DNA of 64,000 nt from Bolinopsis microptera (lineage: Eukaryota; Ctenophora; Tentaculata; Lobata; Bolinopsidae): positions 4,793,675-4,857,674 of the forward strand of contig NC_087078.1 in the NCBI RefSeq assembly GCF_026151205.1, in the 5' to 3' direction. Under the pieces are notes generated by a model. That model was given only the letters and a program-made list of their open reading frames with translations, made no database searches and had not been told where the DNA came from. The position numbers were made by a program, and so were the translations under genes. Positions 52,101-63,419 of the stretch are shown here, piece after piece; the stretch's first letter is position 1; every line of letters starts with the position of its first letter.

Positions 52101-54853
52101 TTGGCAATAACTAATTGGACACTAACTACTGCCCTTATCGTAAAGTACGCTGGGCGTCAGGCCGAAACCAATCCTAATAGATGTATACAGAGTGTACATT
52201 TTATAAAGAGTGGTACGTAAAGAGGGGGTACTCACGATGACAAGAACAGTTCCGATTAGAACCACTATTCCAGGGACAACGAATGGTATTGTATCCACTA
52301 TCAAATAACCTGCAGTAAATTAGTGTCTGATAAAAAGAAAGACAGAACTGGTGAGTGTAATTGGCCAATACCAATCTTTGGACCGTTTTAGTTTTGAAGA
52401 ATGTGATGGAAATATTTGATCCATATAGTCACTTTATTATTCTATGGACAGACTTTAATTACCTATGAACACTCCTTGCTTGAATTGGAATACTTCGTCA
52501 ATACTCCACCACCCCATTTCATAGTTTCTGTTGTATTTGTACTCAACACCTGAACGTTGAATGATCAATCAAGCTTAATGAAAGAAAAAGAAATTCTTAA
52601 CTTATAATTCATTACTTTACTTGTCAGCATAGCACAATGGTCAGTGGTCCCATAGATACCTCATACCACCAACCACACTTATCTATAAAAGTGAGGAAAT
52701 GGCAGACCTTTGAAAAAGGGAATACAGGACATTAACAGGAAAAACAAGTGAGGAAATGGCAGACCTTTGAAAAAGGGAATACAGGACATTAATAGGCAAA
52801 ACAACCATGTAGCGTAGACCACATAAATTGTTGCCTTCAGAAATCTCTCCTCCGAAATCTGTGGATATGACATTGAGGACTTATCAAAATATAAAATAAT
52901 CGGCTTGGTTTTGCCGAGAGTAAACATAATATCAATCATACAGAGGGGGTTCATAAGTGCAAAGATTTGAGCATTACCTTATCAGACGTTAATTGGTCGG
53001 ACATAATTTTGAACGAACATTAATATGAAATTGTTTCCCAATTTTAGCAGATAATTTTTTACTCGATTTTTAATACAGTATTTTTTTAAGCAGTGGTTAG
53101 GCAGTAAAAAGGTTAATATAATTTAGTCCGATGATAGCGAATAAAATTTACCAAAATTAAAACGAAATATCTGAATATCACTCAACAATTAACCAAACCG
53201 GGTTAAGTGAATAAGGGGTGGGATTATTAGAACTGTGCAGGGATTATTTAGAAAGCGGGTCAAAACAGCGGGTCAAAATAACGCCGCCCCTTATTTTCTA
53301 TCCGGTCCCTTAGCACTAGCAGTATCGCGAAGGTGTTTATAATATATTACCGTTTTAGGTTGGTATATAGCCATTACTCTGAGGACGACTAGAAACATTG
53401 CGAATATGATGGTTACTCTGCTCATGGTGCACTGAACAAAACCGGAAACGTTGCAGAACACTGTGTGGAGCCAGAAATGATTTGGAGAATCGTCTCCTAA
53501 CGCCTGTTGATAAGTTGGTTATTTGGGATTTTAAACATCTCAAAATAAATGTTTCACTTATTTGACATGATTTTTCCTCTACCATTGCTGATTTTCTCAA
53601 TATTTTTAAAATTTAAATATAAGGTCATTCAAAGTTCAGATTTACTGTCAGATAGTTTTTTAAATGTTCGATCAGAACCTGAAAAAGAACCTGAAAAAGA
53701 AGGGTCAGTCCAGTAAAGGGTGTAGCAAGAATTCCAGATAGCAAGTCGCTAAAGCTCATGTGTAAGATCAGGTACAGATTCGTTCTTCTCAATGCAGATT
53801 TGTCTTTTCTTTTTGCGAGCTGTAAATTTTTATCACGATTTAAACTATGTATCAAAATAGTAGTAAGATAAATATGCTTCTCCATACAGCACTCTAAAAT
53901 GCATGAAATATCCACACAAGGGCTTTAGTCCGCCGGGTGAATAAAGATATGCAGTACGGAAAGCCCGAGTAGCTGTATATTTATACATTCCGGCGTGCAA
54001 AAAGGATAAGGTTTATATACTATATATTTATACTATATTATTATTAAAATATTAATATATCCACGTTCGGGAGCTTTTCGATCGCAAAGTTATCTTAGGC
54101 ATTAATGTTACTGAATATCTGGTGAGATGTAACTGTAATTGTAATCTTATCTGCAGCTTTCCTGCTGAGCTTCTTGCCCTGTCAGCAGTCAAGTTGTGTG
54201 GTCACGTGATCATTTGAAGATACTAAAAAATTGTTAAAATTGTGAGAGTAGTACCATTCACAAATTATTTATACACACGTAAACGAGCTCTACGTTTTGC
54301 GAGAATATAAGTGATATGAAGTAGGGACCGTAGGGTACGGTACTTCTTCCAGGAGATCTTCTTTGCCTTCATAAAAAGTCTGGTGTAACATCCGTCTAGC
54401 CTCTTCTCGAACTCTTTCTTTAGTGTCCATGTTCCAGGACCATAAAGCAAGACAGGTTCTACGCATGCTCTAAAGAATCTGACCTTCAAGCAATCTGAGA
54501 TGCCTTACAGAGTAGGAAATCATAGGAGGGAGGTTTCAAGAGAAGCTCCCGAACGTGGATGATAATACTAGCAGACTAGCAGTCTAGCAGTGAGCACTCC
54601 CTACTTATATTGCTTTAAACTAGATCACGCTACTAATAATATTATTGGAAAGGAATGTATGTCATATTAACATGACTTTATAAATGTTTTCGTAATAGTG
54701 AAATTGTGTAATATCATAGTTGATTAAATAACATTTCACCTTTAACATGGTGTAAATTTTTCTGATACTATAAAGGTTCCCCAAAAAAGCTACAGCTGCC
54801 ACCATCAGATAGGAGGAACCAAAGAACAACAAATTCACGCGCACATTCATCAC
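40158..54853 (-). CDS. Class A (rhodopsin-like) GPCR, intron-rich; N-terminus not found
   Basis: Minus-strand exons with agreeing phases: 54853-54740 (TM1, AFLGNLYS), 53819-53691 (TM2, HMSFSDLLSG), 53503-53351 (TM3, C near its start), 52858-52765 (TM4), 52549-52463 (loop 2), 52309-52236 (TM5, PFVVPGIVVLIG), a tentative 51964-51923 (loop 3), 51186-51097 (TM6), 41563-41469 (TM7, SALNPILYHYR), 40924-40684 and 40574-40158 (cytoplasmic tail). About 510 residues are seen. N in TM1, D in TM2 and NPxxY in TM7 are conserved. The DRY box reads LRV before MAIYQP, and the TM6 CWxP motif is missing. Coupling may therefore be unusual. The ligand is unknown. The first exon lies upstream of 54856 and is not recognised. 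The TM6-TM7 intron holds the 25-bp minisatellite and two LINEs. Confidence 0.78.
41095..41460. repeat. TGTATATGTATAGC-type tandem repeat
   Basis: A degenerate 15-17-bp tandem repeat lies in the GPCR intron directly after the TM7 exon donor. It has scattered copies up to about 40985. Frames open through it are periodicity artefacts. Confidence 0.85.
41706..43693 (+). pseudogene. 5'-truncated non-LTR retrotransposon (RTE-like RT), frameshifted
   Basis: Both edges carry ATGGTAACACTAG (41693-41705 and 43694-43706), a 13-bp target duplication within one 25-bp minisatellite unit. The coding part starts in the linker before RT (EYSKLNKLVKKSSK), passes through VWAKIKKISGKNK and NKSPGVDGITNEQLK, and shifts frame near 42345. 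It continues with ENQCGFRQNRSCIDQI, FVDFKAAFDSIRR, GTGQGDIQ and the catalytic-site motif DYADDMA, then KNWKSCVLEDAAKFTG. It ends without a poly(A) tail, in TGTAACATGTATGTA, as in RTE-type elements. The endonuclease is absent and the frame is broken, so it is inactive. Clade assignment is tentative. Confidence 0.82.
43694..44563. repeat. 25-bp minisatellite, left block
   Basis: About 35 copies of a unit containing AGAAATAAGAAACCATGGTA and ACACT sit in the TM6-TM7 intron of the GPCR. One further unit lies on the far side of the truncated RT copy (about 41680-41705). That shows the array existed before that insertion. Confidence 0.93.
45097..47979 (-). CDS. CR1-like LINE ORF2: endonuclease and reverse transcriptase
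   Basis: The 960-residue frame starts inside the apurinic-type endonuclease (PDIVILNETWLKKS, then GGGVLIA, LIGDMNLN, SDHFGINF near residues 15-225). It continues into reverse transcriptase: GPDGIHGTVLKN, VPVHKKGEKGSVENYRPISL, HGFVNGKSC, VYFDFAKAFDSVSH, SGVPQGSILGPLLF and the YADDTKIW active site. A C-terminal thumb-like region follows. The enzyme nicks target DNA and copies the element RNA into it. The first residues of the endonuclease (NVQGLINTRDLAS) are open upstream of the ATG in the same frame. They sit one base out of register with the 48021-48572 frame, so either a 1-nt indel or a separate start applies. Confidence 0.88.
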   Translation of the reverse strand: MTKVHELHGFLYTNKPDIVILNETWLKKSILDSEILPSGYKIFRLDRSLKTHPWDPERPKRFRKNGGGVLIAHRFDLDVTSTRIAVVKAQAELLSVVLKLPTGRKLCISTFYRVGTLSDDNYVEFSNYFRTLALKKKIDKHVLIGDMNLNCVSWPAGETSCELQNGFLDFLTGDLGHTQLINEPTHKAGNVLDLLFTNVPNIITNLKILDHNEACLSDHFGINFGINFNVSRRKSPKRKVYNYTKANWDGLNFALRRVNWDNVAGSHDPHISWPLFKDVLIKLCNEYIPKKNVKCEFQPPWYDSDCDRVLRDKEKWREKANESGNESDLEKFRQYRKDFKRIMNEKMRLSVEDDSDSALISKKFWTHVKSKSKSTRIPETVRYGDRFRNTPVEQASLFNEYFYQQFSSSSSYDIDIDMSSSNNFMDLRFHVLDVLLILKGVKPGKAAGPDGIHGTVLKNCASTLAKPLTMIFNTSFVTGCVPEEWKLASVVPVHKKGEKGSVENYRPISLTCLVMKVFERCISKELLAACEGLIDCRQHGFVNGKSCTTQMVPFTDNLALALNNKSRSDIVYFDFAKAFDSVSHDLILRKLKNLYGIDGLMLRFLKSYLQDRRQQVVVGGAVSSMLPVQSGVPQGSILGPLLFVLFINDMFSCVSEDTNVALYADDTKIWRVIECFEDHYILQGDIDRLFAWSIDNKMTFHPSKCKVLSVTLQRNVLDNLPFNIYWYNLNEVIIDYVASHTDLGVIMNNRFLWGAHCDQLISKASSKLGLLKRTCHFTMDKRQKRAFYLTIVRSIFEHCSVIWCPQRSTHMSKFEAIQKRAIKWINGQQFDHYSDIEFYEKQKELKILPIRSKFIHNSITLFYKIVNDLVSISLPEYITVVEAGTMRYTRSTASVIEGLDTSTYTCSIVPNCDSFRNSFFYRTMLLWNALPAYVRQTEKISIFKTKLTEFLWSSDVCWPD
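48021..48572 (-). CDS. Hydrophobic LINE frame ending in a 2A-like NPGP motif
   Basis: The 183 residues contain three or four hydrophobic stretches (SSLILYLYILLFIIVISL, LYFLIIMTAFILRYF, LTALVIYTFSLNLILLIIC). They end TSLLNPGPGKKPIS and then run out of frame. NPGP is the core of 2A-like ribosome-skipping peptides, which some non-LTR elements carry ahead of the endonuclease. Here the usual D-x-E before it reads SLL, so skipping activity is uncertain. The position directly before ORF2 suggests it was once the N-terminal part of ORF2. Confidence 0.6.
   Translation of the reverse strand: MTLLHMGINDQQHRICTGKFNSVVRKVCGKRKVCYVSVLSQLCSPIGLFVSSLILYLYILLFIIVISLDLSTRVDSGLKNISHIGRPGNLPSLYSSINLYFLIIMTAFILRYFDKGSYYLKCRKSSALRRSFQFFLRWIGVLTALVIYTFSLNLILLIICNTSLLNPGPGKKPISVFITMYKV
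48675..50207 (-). CDS. CR1-like LINE ORF1 with SGNH/GDSL-type hydrolase domain
   Basis: The 510-residue frame has an acidic N-terminus, a C-S-C-containing middle (SCMSCKGANLNYHDD), a low-complexity S/P/H repeat near residues 270-300, then an SGNH-type domain. The blocks are LLAGDSYFERL (block I, catalytic Ser), KGGRKIDAV, FVCVGTNDIR (block III, Asn) and WDIHPNARG (block V, Asp and His). Such esterase domains are known in ORF1 of CR1-type LINEs, where they are thought to aid RNA or membrane handling. All four blocks appear intact. Confidence 0.85.
   Translation of the reverse strand: MMQTLPTPLLPSFITDFLLSASQEQKNHILSLINDDEEEFKDAIDILPEDHPTPFTSSEESFINPSTPEPKKFSDLVKHVQLDLPKPLADGVLDELKTMKIRTRGTRVKTLWLSPRIESYKYGRVVNKPQPISQFPRIVELMNIVNGNKATSGNMTACLVSCMSCKGANLNYHDDNEPLIDQDSDICTVSFGAARELYFIRNDNNLSHRKGTPPPPEFSVPATDQSLNIMKAGCQSRLLHRVPPGLETGVRYSLSFRNLTDPLNTPTSSLSSPSPHHPSTPHHPSTPHHPSTPHHPSTPPQHLPPNTDLHSAPPKKKIILLAGDSYFERLDIEKLAKGKQTVFKVAKGGRKIDAVLHSIEQFVRDHPDLEIKKLFVCVGTNDIRYCQTGILHLKSPLQNFMSKIKSLAPSAKIFVQSLLPIPANGNPKGEQNVVSMNKLLFSLCSKFKLFYLDVFSSFLSSWGGRNYQLFPKYSLESKKWDIHPNARGMGVLARHYIFLIHSTWFNPLGY
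50651..51085. repeat. 25-bp minisatellite, right block
   Basis: About 17 copies of the same unit as at 43694-44563 follow the LINE 5' end. They run to within about 12 bases of the donor of the TM6 exon (51186-51097). Confidence 0.93.
51348..51650. repeat. 36-bp tandem repeat in the GPCR intron
   Basis: About five copies of GATCAGCTAGTTTACTTGGAAATGTGAATGAGACAT are interrupted by the small fold-back element at 51391-51530. Confidence 0.88.
51391..51530. mobile_element. 140-bp fold-back element with 8-bp target duplication
   Basis: The ends GGTTCTTTTGCGATAGTCAA and TTGAGTATCGCAAAAGAACC are inverted, 28 of 29 bases matching out to TGTCGCG. The centre repeats GCGACAACTAGCGCTGGAT three times and then inverts it. 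GATCAGCT flanks both sides (51383-51390 and 51531-51538), so the target was a unit of the 36-bp repeat. There is no coding capacity. The 8-bp duplication is hAT-like. Confidence 0.88.
51651..52235. other. GPCR intron region with a tentative loop-3 exon
   Basis: Apart from the proposed 42-nt exon 51964-51923, which fits phase 0 on both sides, I see only AT-rich intron. Confidence 0.4.
52691..52804 (-). repeat. 57-bp tandem duplication of the TM4 exon end and donor
   Basis: Copies at 52691-52747 and 52748-52804 differ at only three or so bases. Each contains the end of the TM4 exon (LLMSCIPFFK) and its GTCTGC donor. Because 57 is a multiple of three and no stop intervenes, use of the downstream donor (exon end 52708) would add a 19-residue in-frame repeat to the receptor. 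Confidence 0.85.
52975..53170. repeat. Dispersed repeat copy related to 29975-31640
   Basis: GGTCGGACATAATTTTGAACGAACATT, TTTTAGCAGATAAT, TTTTTAATACAG and ATAATTTAGTCCGATGATAG occur in the same order as on the two sides of the TTAA palindrome. It lies in the intron between the TM3 and TM4 exons. Confidence 0.65.
53679..53702 (-). repeat. 12-bp tandem duplication at the TM2 exon donor
   Basis: On the minus strand CTTTTTCAG|GTT is doubled. Two GT donors lie 12 bases apart, at exon ends 53691 and 53679, and they differ by four in-frame residues. Confidence 0.75.
54061..54558 (-). pseudogene. RT fragment inside a 16-bp inverted-repeat-bounded segment
   Basis: CCACGTTCGGGAGCTT at 54061-54076 and AAGCTCCCGAACGTGG at 54543-54558 are perfect inverted copies. 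Between them, minus-strand frame 54489-54265 reads CVEPVLLYGPGTWTLKKEFE then KRLDGCYTRLFMKAKKISW. This is a C-terminal piece of an RTE-like reverse transcriptase (PVLLYG.E.W.L.K). It is a relic in the TM1-TM2 intron. Whether the inverted repeats are transposon ends or a coincidental hairpin pair is unclear. Confidence 0.6.
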
Positions 54854-54855
54854 CT

Positions 54856-57800
<2,945 letters not shown>

Positions 57801-58228
57801 ATATGTTGAATCGACGGTAAATGTGCTGTGACAGATTATGAACCAACCGGTCTAAAGTTTTGTCTGCCGGACCAGAAACGGCCGGATATCGATATCTTTT
57901 CCGGTTTGCCGGATTTTGCCAGACTGGACCTGGATGTTCAAAAGAGGAAATTTAAGGCTGCCGAAAATTGCCAAAAAATTAAACTTGATCCCTATTTTGA
58001 AACATATTGAGAATTTTAAAAATATTTAAGATTAAAGAAAATATTTAAGATTTTTTCTGGAAGTTCCCTGCCTTGAGAAAAGATATTTCTGCGTTAATAT
58101 TGATGATACTCTAATCTTACTTCTTTTTTCTTGGAATTTGAACTTATGAGTATCACCACACTACACCTTATTATGACAGCAACACTATGATTAGATATAA
58201 CACATCTTACATTGTTCTAACTATATAT

Positions 58229-58651
58229 GGACACGTTCATTGAAGTTTGGGGATATTTCTATACAAAAAAATAGCGTTTTCGACGATAGTGGCTTAATTT
58301 TAGTATATATTAATATAGCATGTTCAGAAGTTCTGAACATTAGCCACGTGACCCATACTCCCATATGCACTGTTCAGAAAAAAATTGATTGATGTTAGGC
58401 ACTATAATGGTTAAAATGTCACATTTTAACTATAGCTGCCCACTTAGCATTCCTTGGTCTAAAATATAGTAAATAAATGATACGATATCGTGAATGAGAA
58501 CCATACCTTGATTAGAATTCGATGTTTTTTTCAGAAATTATTGGTAGGTTATTATTCAGCAAATCAGAGCTCAAGTTTGATAATGTTGAGGTTAATAATA
58601 ATTTTGATAAGTTACCGAAATGTGACAAAATTCACTTCAATGAACGTGTCC
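58229..58651. mobile_element. Intact 423-bp MITE with 18-bp perfect TIRs
   Basis: The left end GGACACGTTCATTGAAGT and the right end ACTTCAATGAACGTGTCC are exact inverted repeats. The interior has no transposase. It matches the degenerate copy at 3916-4690, which defines a family. The target duplication is ambiguous because of AT-rich flanks (TATAT/AAATAT). Confidence 0.85.
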
Positions 58652-58974
58652 AAATATCATCTTCCCATATTATAACATACAACATATACTCTAACACGTG
58701 ATGAAAAATAAATGGACTTCTTCGTAAATGCAAAACATCGTTTATCGTATCGTATATAACAGAGTTTTCCAAATTGTTTACTGCTTACCAACAAACAATC
58801 GAGAACTCCAAACAATTAGAAATTCTACCGAGCTGGTTGGTAAGTGTTATAACCTCTAATATTGATCAAACCGTATTCCAAGATAACAAATTCACATTGA
58901 TTTTCGTGAAACTGGTTTCTGCAACTAACAGTTGTCAGCACTCAGCAAATACTATCCTATAGTTTGTTACAATT

Positions 58975-59042
58975 GTGGCACTAAGGATTGGTGGACGCAA
59001 CCGCTACCCGCTACCGGACTCTGCCACTGAGCTACTGAAAGC
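58975..59042 (-). ncRNA. Possible tRNA-derived SINE or tRNA pseudogene
   Basis: Minus strand reads TAGCTCAGTGGCAGAG, a very good RNA polymerase III A box. About 25 bases later comes GGTTGCGTCC, a degenerate B box. A full cloverleaf cannot be drawn with confidence, so it is more likely a tRNA-related relic than a working tRNA gene. Confidence 0.3.
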
Positions 59043-59053
59043 GTAATAATTGT

Positions 59054-62000
59054 TTACTCCAATATAGCTCCTGTTTCAGTCAGAGGGTCAGCTCGAACGT
59101 CTCTATTTTGCTGTTTTGGCTTTGGTTTGGCGAGGATGGTCCCCATTAAGTCGACGGGTACAGGAAACACTATAGTTGAATTCTGTTCTGATGCAATTGT
59201 CGTTAACGTCTGCGGATATAGTCGTTCAGAATTGTTAAAACGTTTTGGTAAATAATTTGATAAAGTGGATTAAAAATCAAAATAAAGCAATCAGCCATAC
59301 TATTATAGTGAATCAGGCTAATATTTGACACATTTCAGCAGATTTAAGATACAAAATATCATCGTATTATAATCATAAAATCATTTTAACATTATGTAAA
59401 TCATAAGCGTCCTCAGTCCTCGGACCATGATAATGTTTTAACGTAAACTGGTCAGATTATGCAGTGGATCGAAATCTAGCGTCCACCTCCATCGAAAAAA
59501 CGGGCAATATTCTAATATTGTTGTTATGAGTTGTATAATAATTATAAGACCTGGAGGTATCTGAGCTGGATTGCACAAGGTGACTGCATCATAGTGTCTG
59601 AAGCGTCTCTCAAAGCATGCGCCGCATTTCTTTCCCCATTCGCTGCTATTTCCTGCATTTTCATGGATTAGATATGAACAATTTTATCACTATTACTAAT
59701 TACTATATAAAGACGATCAGGTACTGATTTATCACTATTACTAATTACAGACGAGGTACTGATTTATCACTATTACTAATTATAGACGAGGTACTGATTT
59801 ATCACTATTACTCATTACAGACGAGGTACTGATTTATCACTATTACTAATTACAGACGAGGTACTGATTTATCACTATTACTAATTACAGACGAGGTAAT
59901 GATTTATCACTATTACTAATTACAGACGAGGTAATGATTTATCACTATTACTAATTACAGACGAGGTAATGATTTATCACTATTACTAATTACAGACGAG
60001 GTAATGATTTATCACTATTACTAATTACAGACGAGGTACTGATTTATCACTATTACTAATTACAGACGAGGTAATGATTTATCACTTTTACTAATTACAG
60101 ACGAGGTAATGATTTATAACTATTACTAATTACAGACGAGGTACTGATTTATCACTATTACTAATTACATACGAGGTAATGATTTATCACTATTACTAAT
60201 TACAGACGAGGTACTGATTTATCACTATTACTAATTACAGACGAGGTAATGATTTATCACTATTACTAATTACAGACGAGGTACTGATTTATCACTATTA
60301 CTAATTACAGACGAGGTAATGATTTATCACTATTACTAATTACAGACGAGGTAATGATTTATCACTATTACTAATTACAGACGAGGTACTGATTTATCAC
60401 TATTACTAATTACAGACGAGGTACTGATTTATCACTATTACTAATTACAGACGAGGTAATGATTTATCACTATTACTAATTACAGACGAGGTAATGATTT
60501 ATCACTATTACTAATTACAAGGCACTGTTATAGCATATAACTGCTAGTTAATACTTAATAGCACGGTTTCTCTTAATACGGTTGTGACTGCTAAATTTGT
60601 TATTTTACTTATATGTAATAAAGTAGGATTAGGTTCAATTTATTAGGGTCAAGTAGACTGTCATAGTTAGGAACGCCCACTATCTCGCCACGTAGACCAC
60701 GTATAGTTATGCTAGTTAGTTTACTAAGATCGGTTTACAAGACTAACCTTAGCTTTAGCCTCTCTAAAGGCTTCCGCTTCTGCTGCCATTGCACGTTGTA
60801 AATTAGTCGGCAGCCTCACGTCTTTGCTGGGGAGTTAAAGTAAGCTACTTGAGTGAACACTGTAGACTACCAGTTTGTTAAAGTGAGCTACTTGAGTGAA
60901 CAATGTAGACTAACAGTTTGTTAAAGTGAGCTACTTGAGTGAACACTGTAGACTACCAGTTTGTTAAAGTGAGCTACTTGAGTGAACACTGTAGATCAGT
61001 CTACAGTTTAGACCATAACTGTTATAAAACTTTTAATGGTTCGCAATAAAAATCCCGATAAGTCCACATAGATTAACTTAATGCCTAATGTAAAACGGAA
61101 TACCCACACTTGAATAAACATGCTTTTGTTGGGGAAAAACATGGGAAATGAGCATATTGGCCAGTATCTAATATCACAACCAGCCAAAACAGCAGTTTTA
61201 ATTTAATAGTTAAATCCAAAGCTTACTCCAAATCACGCAGTAACAGTTTGAGCTAATATTGACTCATGAAAACCATGATAAAGTAGTTTGACAGCATGGA
61301 GCGTGATATGCCCAGCACACAAACTAAACTCACATCTCCACCCGCTCTACAACCACTCCCCATGGTGCTGTCGCCAAATCTAACGTGCTCTTAAAAGTTT
61401 TAGTTAACAATTTAGTTAACAATCTAGTTAATAAGTTAATAGTCTAGTTAACAATTTAGTCGACAATCTCGGTAAAAGTTTAGTGATCAATTTAGTTTAA
61501 AATCCAAAAATTAAGATATCTCGATTCGCGAAGGTTTGAGCACTTTTAAACCTTTATTCTCTTATTCACCTGCCATAATCTGAGCATTGTGGTCCCTTTG
61601 CACCTCCTATTAAGCTACTGAGTGCTTTTTTAATGGCAGAAACAAATTTTTAAAGTTTGTTCTTAGTGGAGAAAATATTATACTCTAGCTAGATGTGCCC
61701 ACCTGCAGATCTACATTTACAACACTTTGGGATAATTCCTGAGAATATCGACAACACATTCCTGCACAGAAATATTTGTGGCAAATAAGTTCCCAGGTGG
61801 TTCTATATTTTAATTTTATATCAATGCTTATTGTTTTTTACTATAACGGTTTGTTGGGTTTACCGTCACTATAATAATGTTATTGTCCGTAACCAGTTTG
61901 TTGTTATAATTTTCCACCTGGTGACTATGATATTACTGATACTCACAATCTCGAAGCAAAATCGGAAATAAGGCTCAGCAATAACTTAGTCTTCTTTTAG

Positions 62001-63384
62001 ATTAGACATCAACCATTTGTTGTCGACTTTATAACGCTTATTTGGCTGCTTATTTGGCTGCTTATTTGGCTGCTTATTTGGCTGCTTATTTGGCTGCTTA
62101 TTTGGCTGCTTATTTGGCTGCTTGTTTCTGAATGGTGCCAATGAGCCCAAATCCAACAATCAACATAAAAAAGACAAAGATACAATTCTCATAAATAGCA
62201 TTTTGCCACTCATTTGAGCCCGATCTGTTATCTCTCATCGATGTTTTGAGATTAACATCCAGTGGTGTAACGTTGCATGTTGGCGCCCCCCTTTCGGCAT
62301 CCCCTCCCCTCTTTTTATCAAATACTTTTCAAACTTTACAGAGTACAGCAACTATAACGTATAAAATATAAATTATAATCGAATAAGATATTACCCCCGT
62401 CTGTAAAATCTGACGGGAGACCAAACACGGTACGGCATAGTAAAATGCGCCCGCAATTACATGGCCCCGATATGAAAACCAATATGTGAAACAACATTGT
62501 GAAACGAAAGTGTAAAAAATTATCGTATGGTGAAGAATATGAAAAGTTCAAATTTCGTCAGACGTGGCTGATAAACTGTTCTTATCAGAGCTGACTATCT
62601 TTATCTTATTGTTCCTTATGAAATGAACTTTGTTAGGCTCTGCTTTCCACTTCTCTTTCAAATACTTTTATAGCCCTCTTTTGTGCGTAGAAGTTTAGCT
62701 TTTCTCAGCGCCTGAGCTGCCATATCAGAGCTATTCAGAGATAGATTAGTAGGTCGTGATGTGTCGGCTCTCTTATCAGACCAACTCTACAACAGTCACG
62801 TAATGAAGTTTTCTCATTTATCTCACCAAGAAATTCAGCAACTTTGTTTTCTAACTGATCATCGTCCTGCTTCTTTCGTCCTTTTCAGCTATTGTCTTAA
62901 CTGCAGTACAGATCTTCTTTTGCGTAAGATTAGGAGCAGCTGCAGTCTGCACAAGTCTTTTTTAGGGCAAAAGAATATGATTTTATCTGTCTGCACTGTT
63001 GTTTGGACTGACTTGAGTTCTTCGTCCTTCTAATTTTAATAAGCTTATTCTGCAAATCAATGACAGTTTTCTGCTTCGCGATTAATGAAATGTTTTGTTT
63101 ATCTACTCTCTCCACTGCCATCTGCAAATGAGGGGCTGCATAACGATTAAAAATGTAACGAACAGTTTGCAGCCAATAACATAGCTTTTCGTTCGAAACT
63201 GATCGCTAATTGTTCAGGTTGTTTAATACTTTAATACAATATCTGCCTGGCATTAAACAGACCTTTATAAATGGGTTCATCGGCCAAATGCGTCGTATAG
63301 GTAAAATAATAAAAGGTAAAATTGGAAAAATTAGGTTATTTTAGAGGATACGCCGGTCAAATTTGTTTGCACCGCATAAAGTGC

Positions 63385-63419
<35 letters not shown>

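Noticed and set aside
57828-58010. 60-codon plus-strand frame (TDYEPTGLKFCLPDQ...)
   Set aside because: Rich in repeated CCGG-containing words, with no recognisable domain or splice partner. Too weak to call.
59700-60522. CRISPR-like regular repeat array
   Set aside because: Units of 35 bp abut without spacers, with point variants between units, in a eukaryotic intron. It is a minisatellite.
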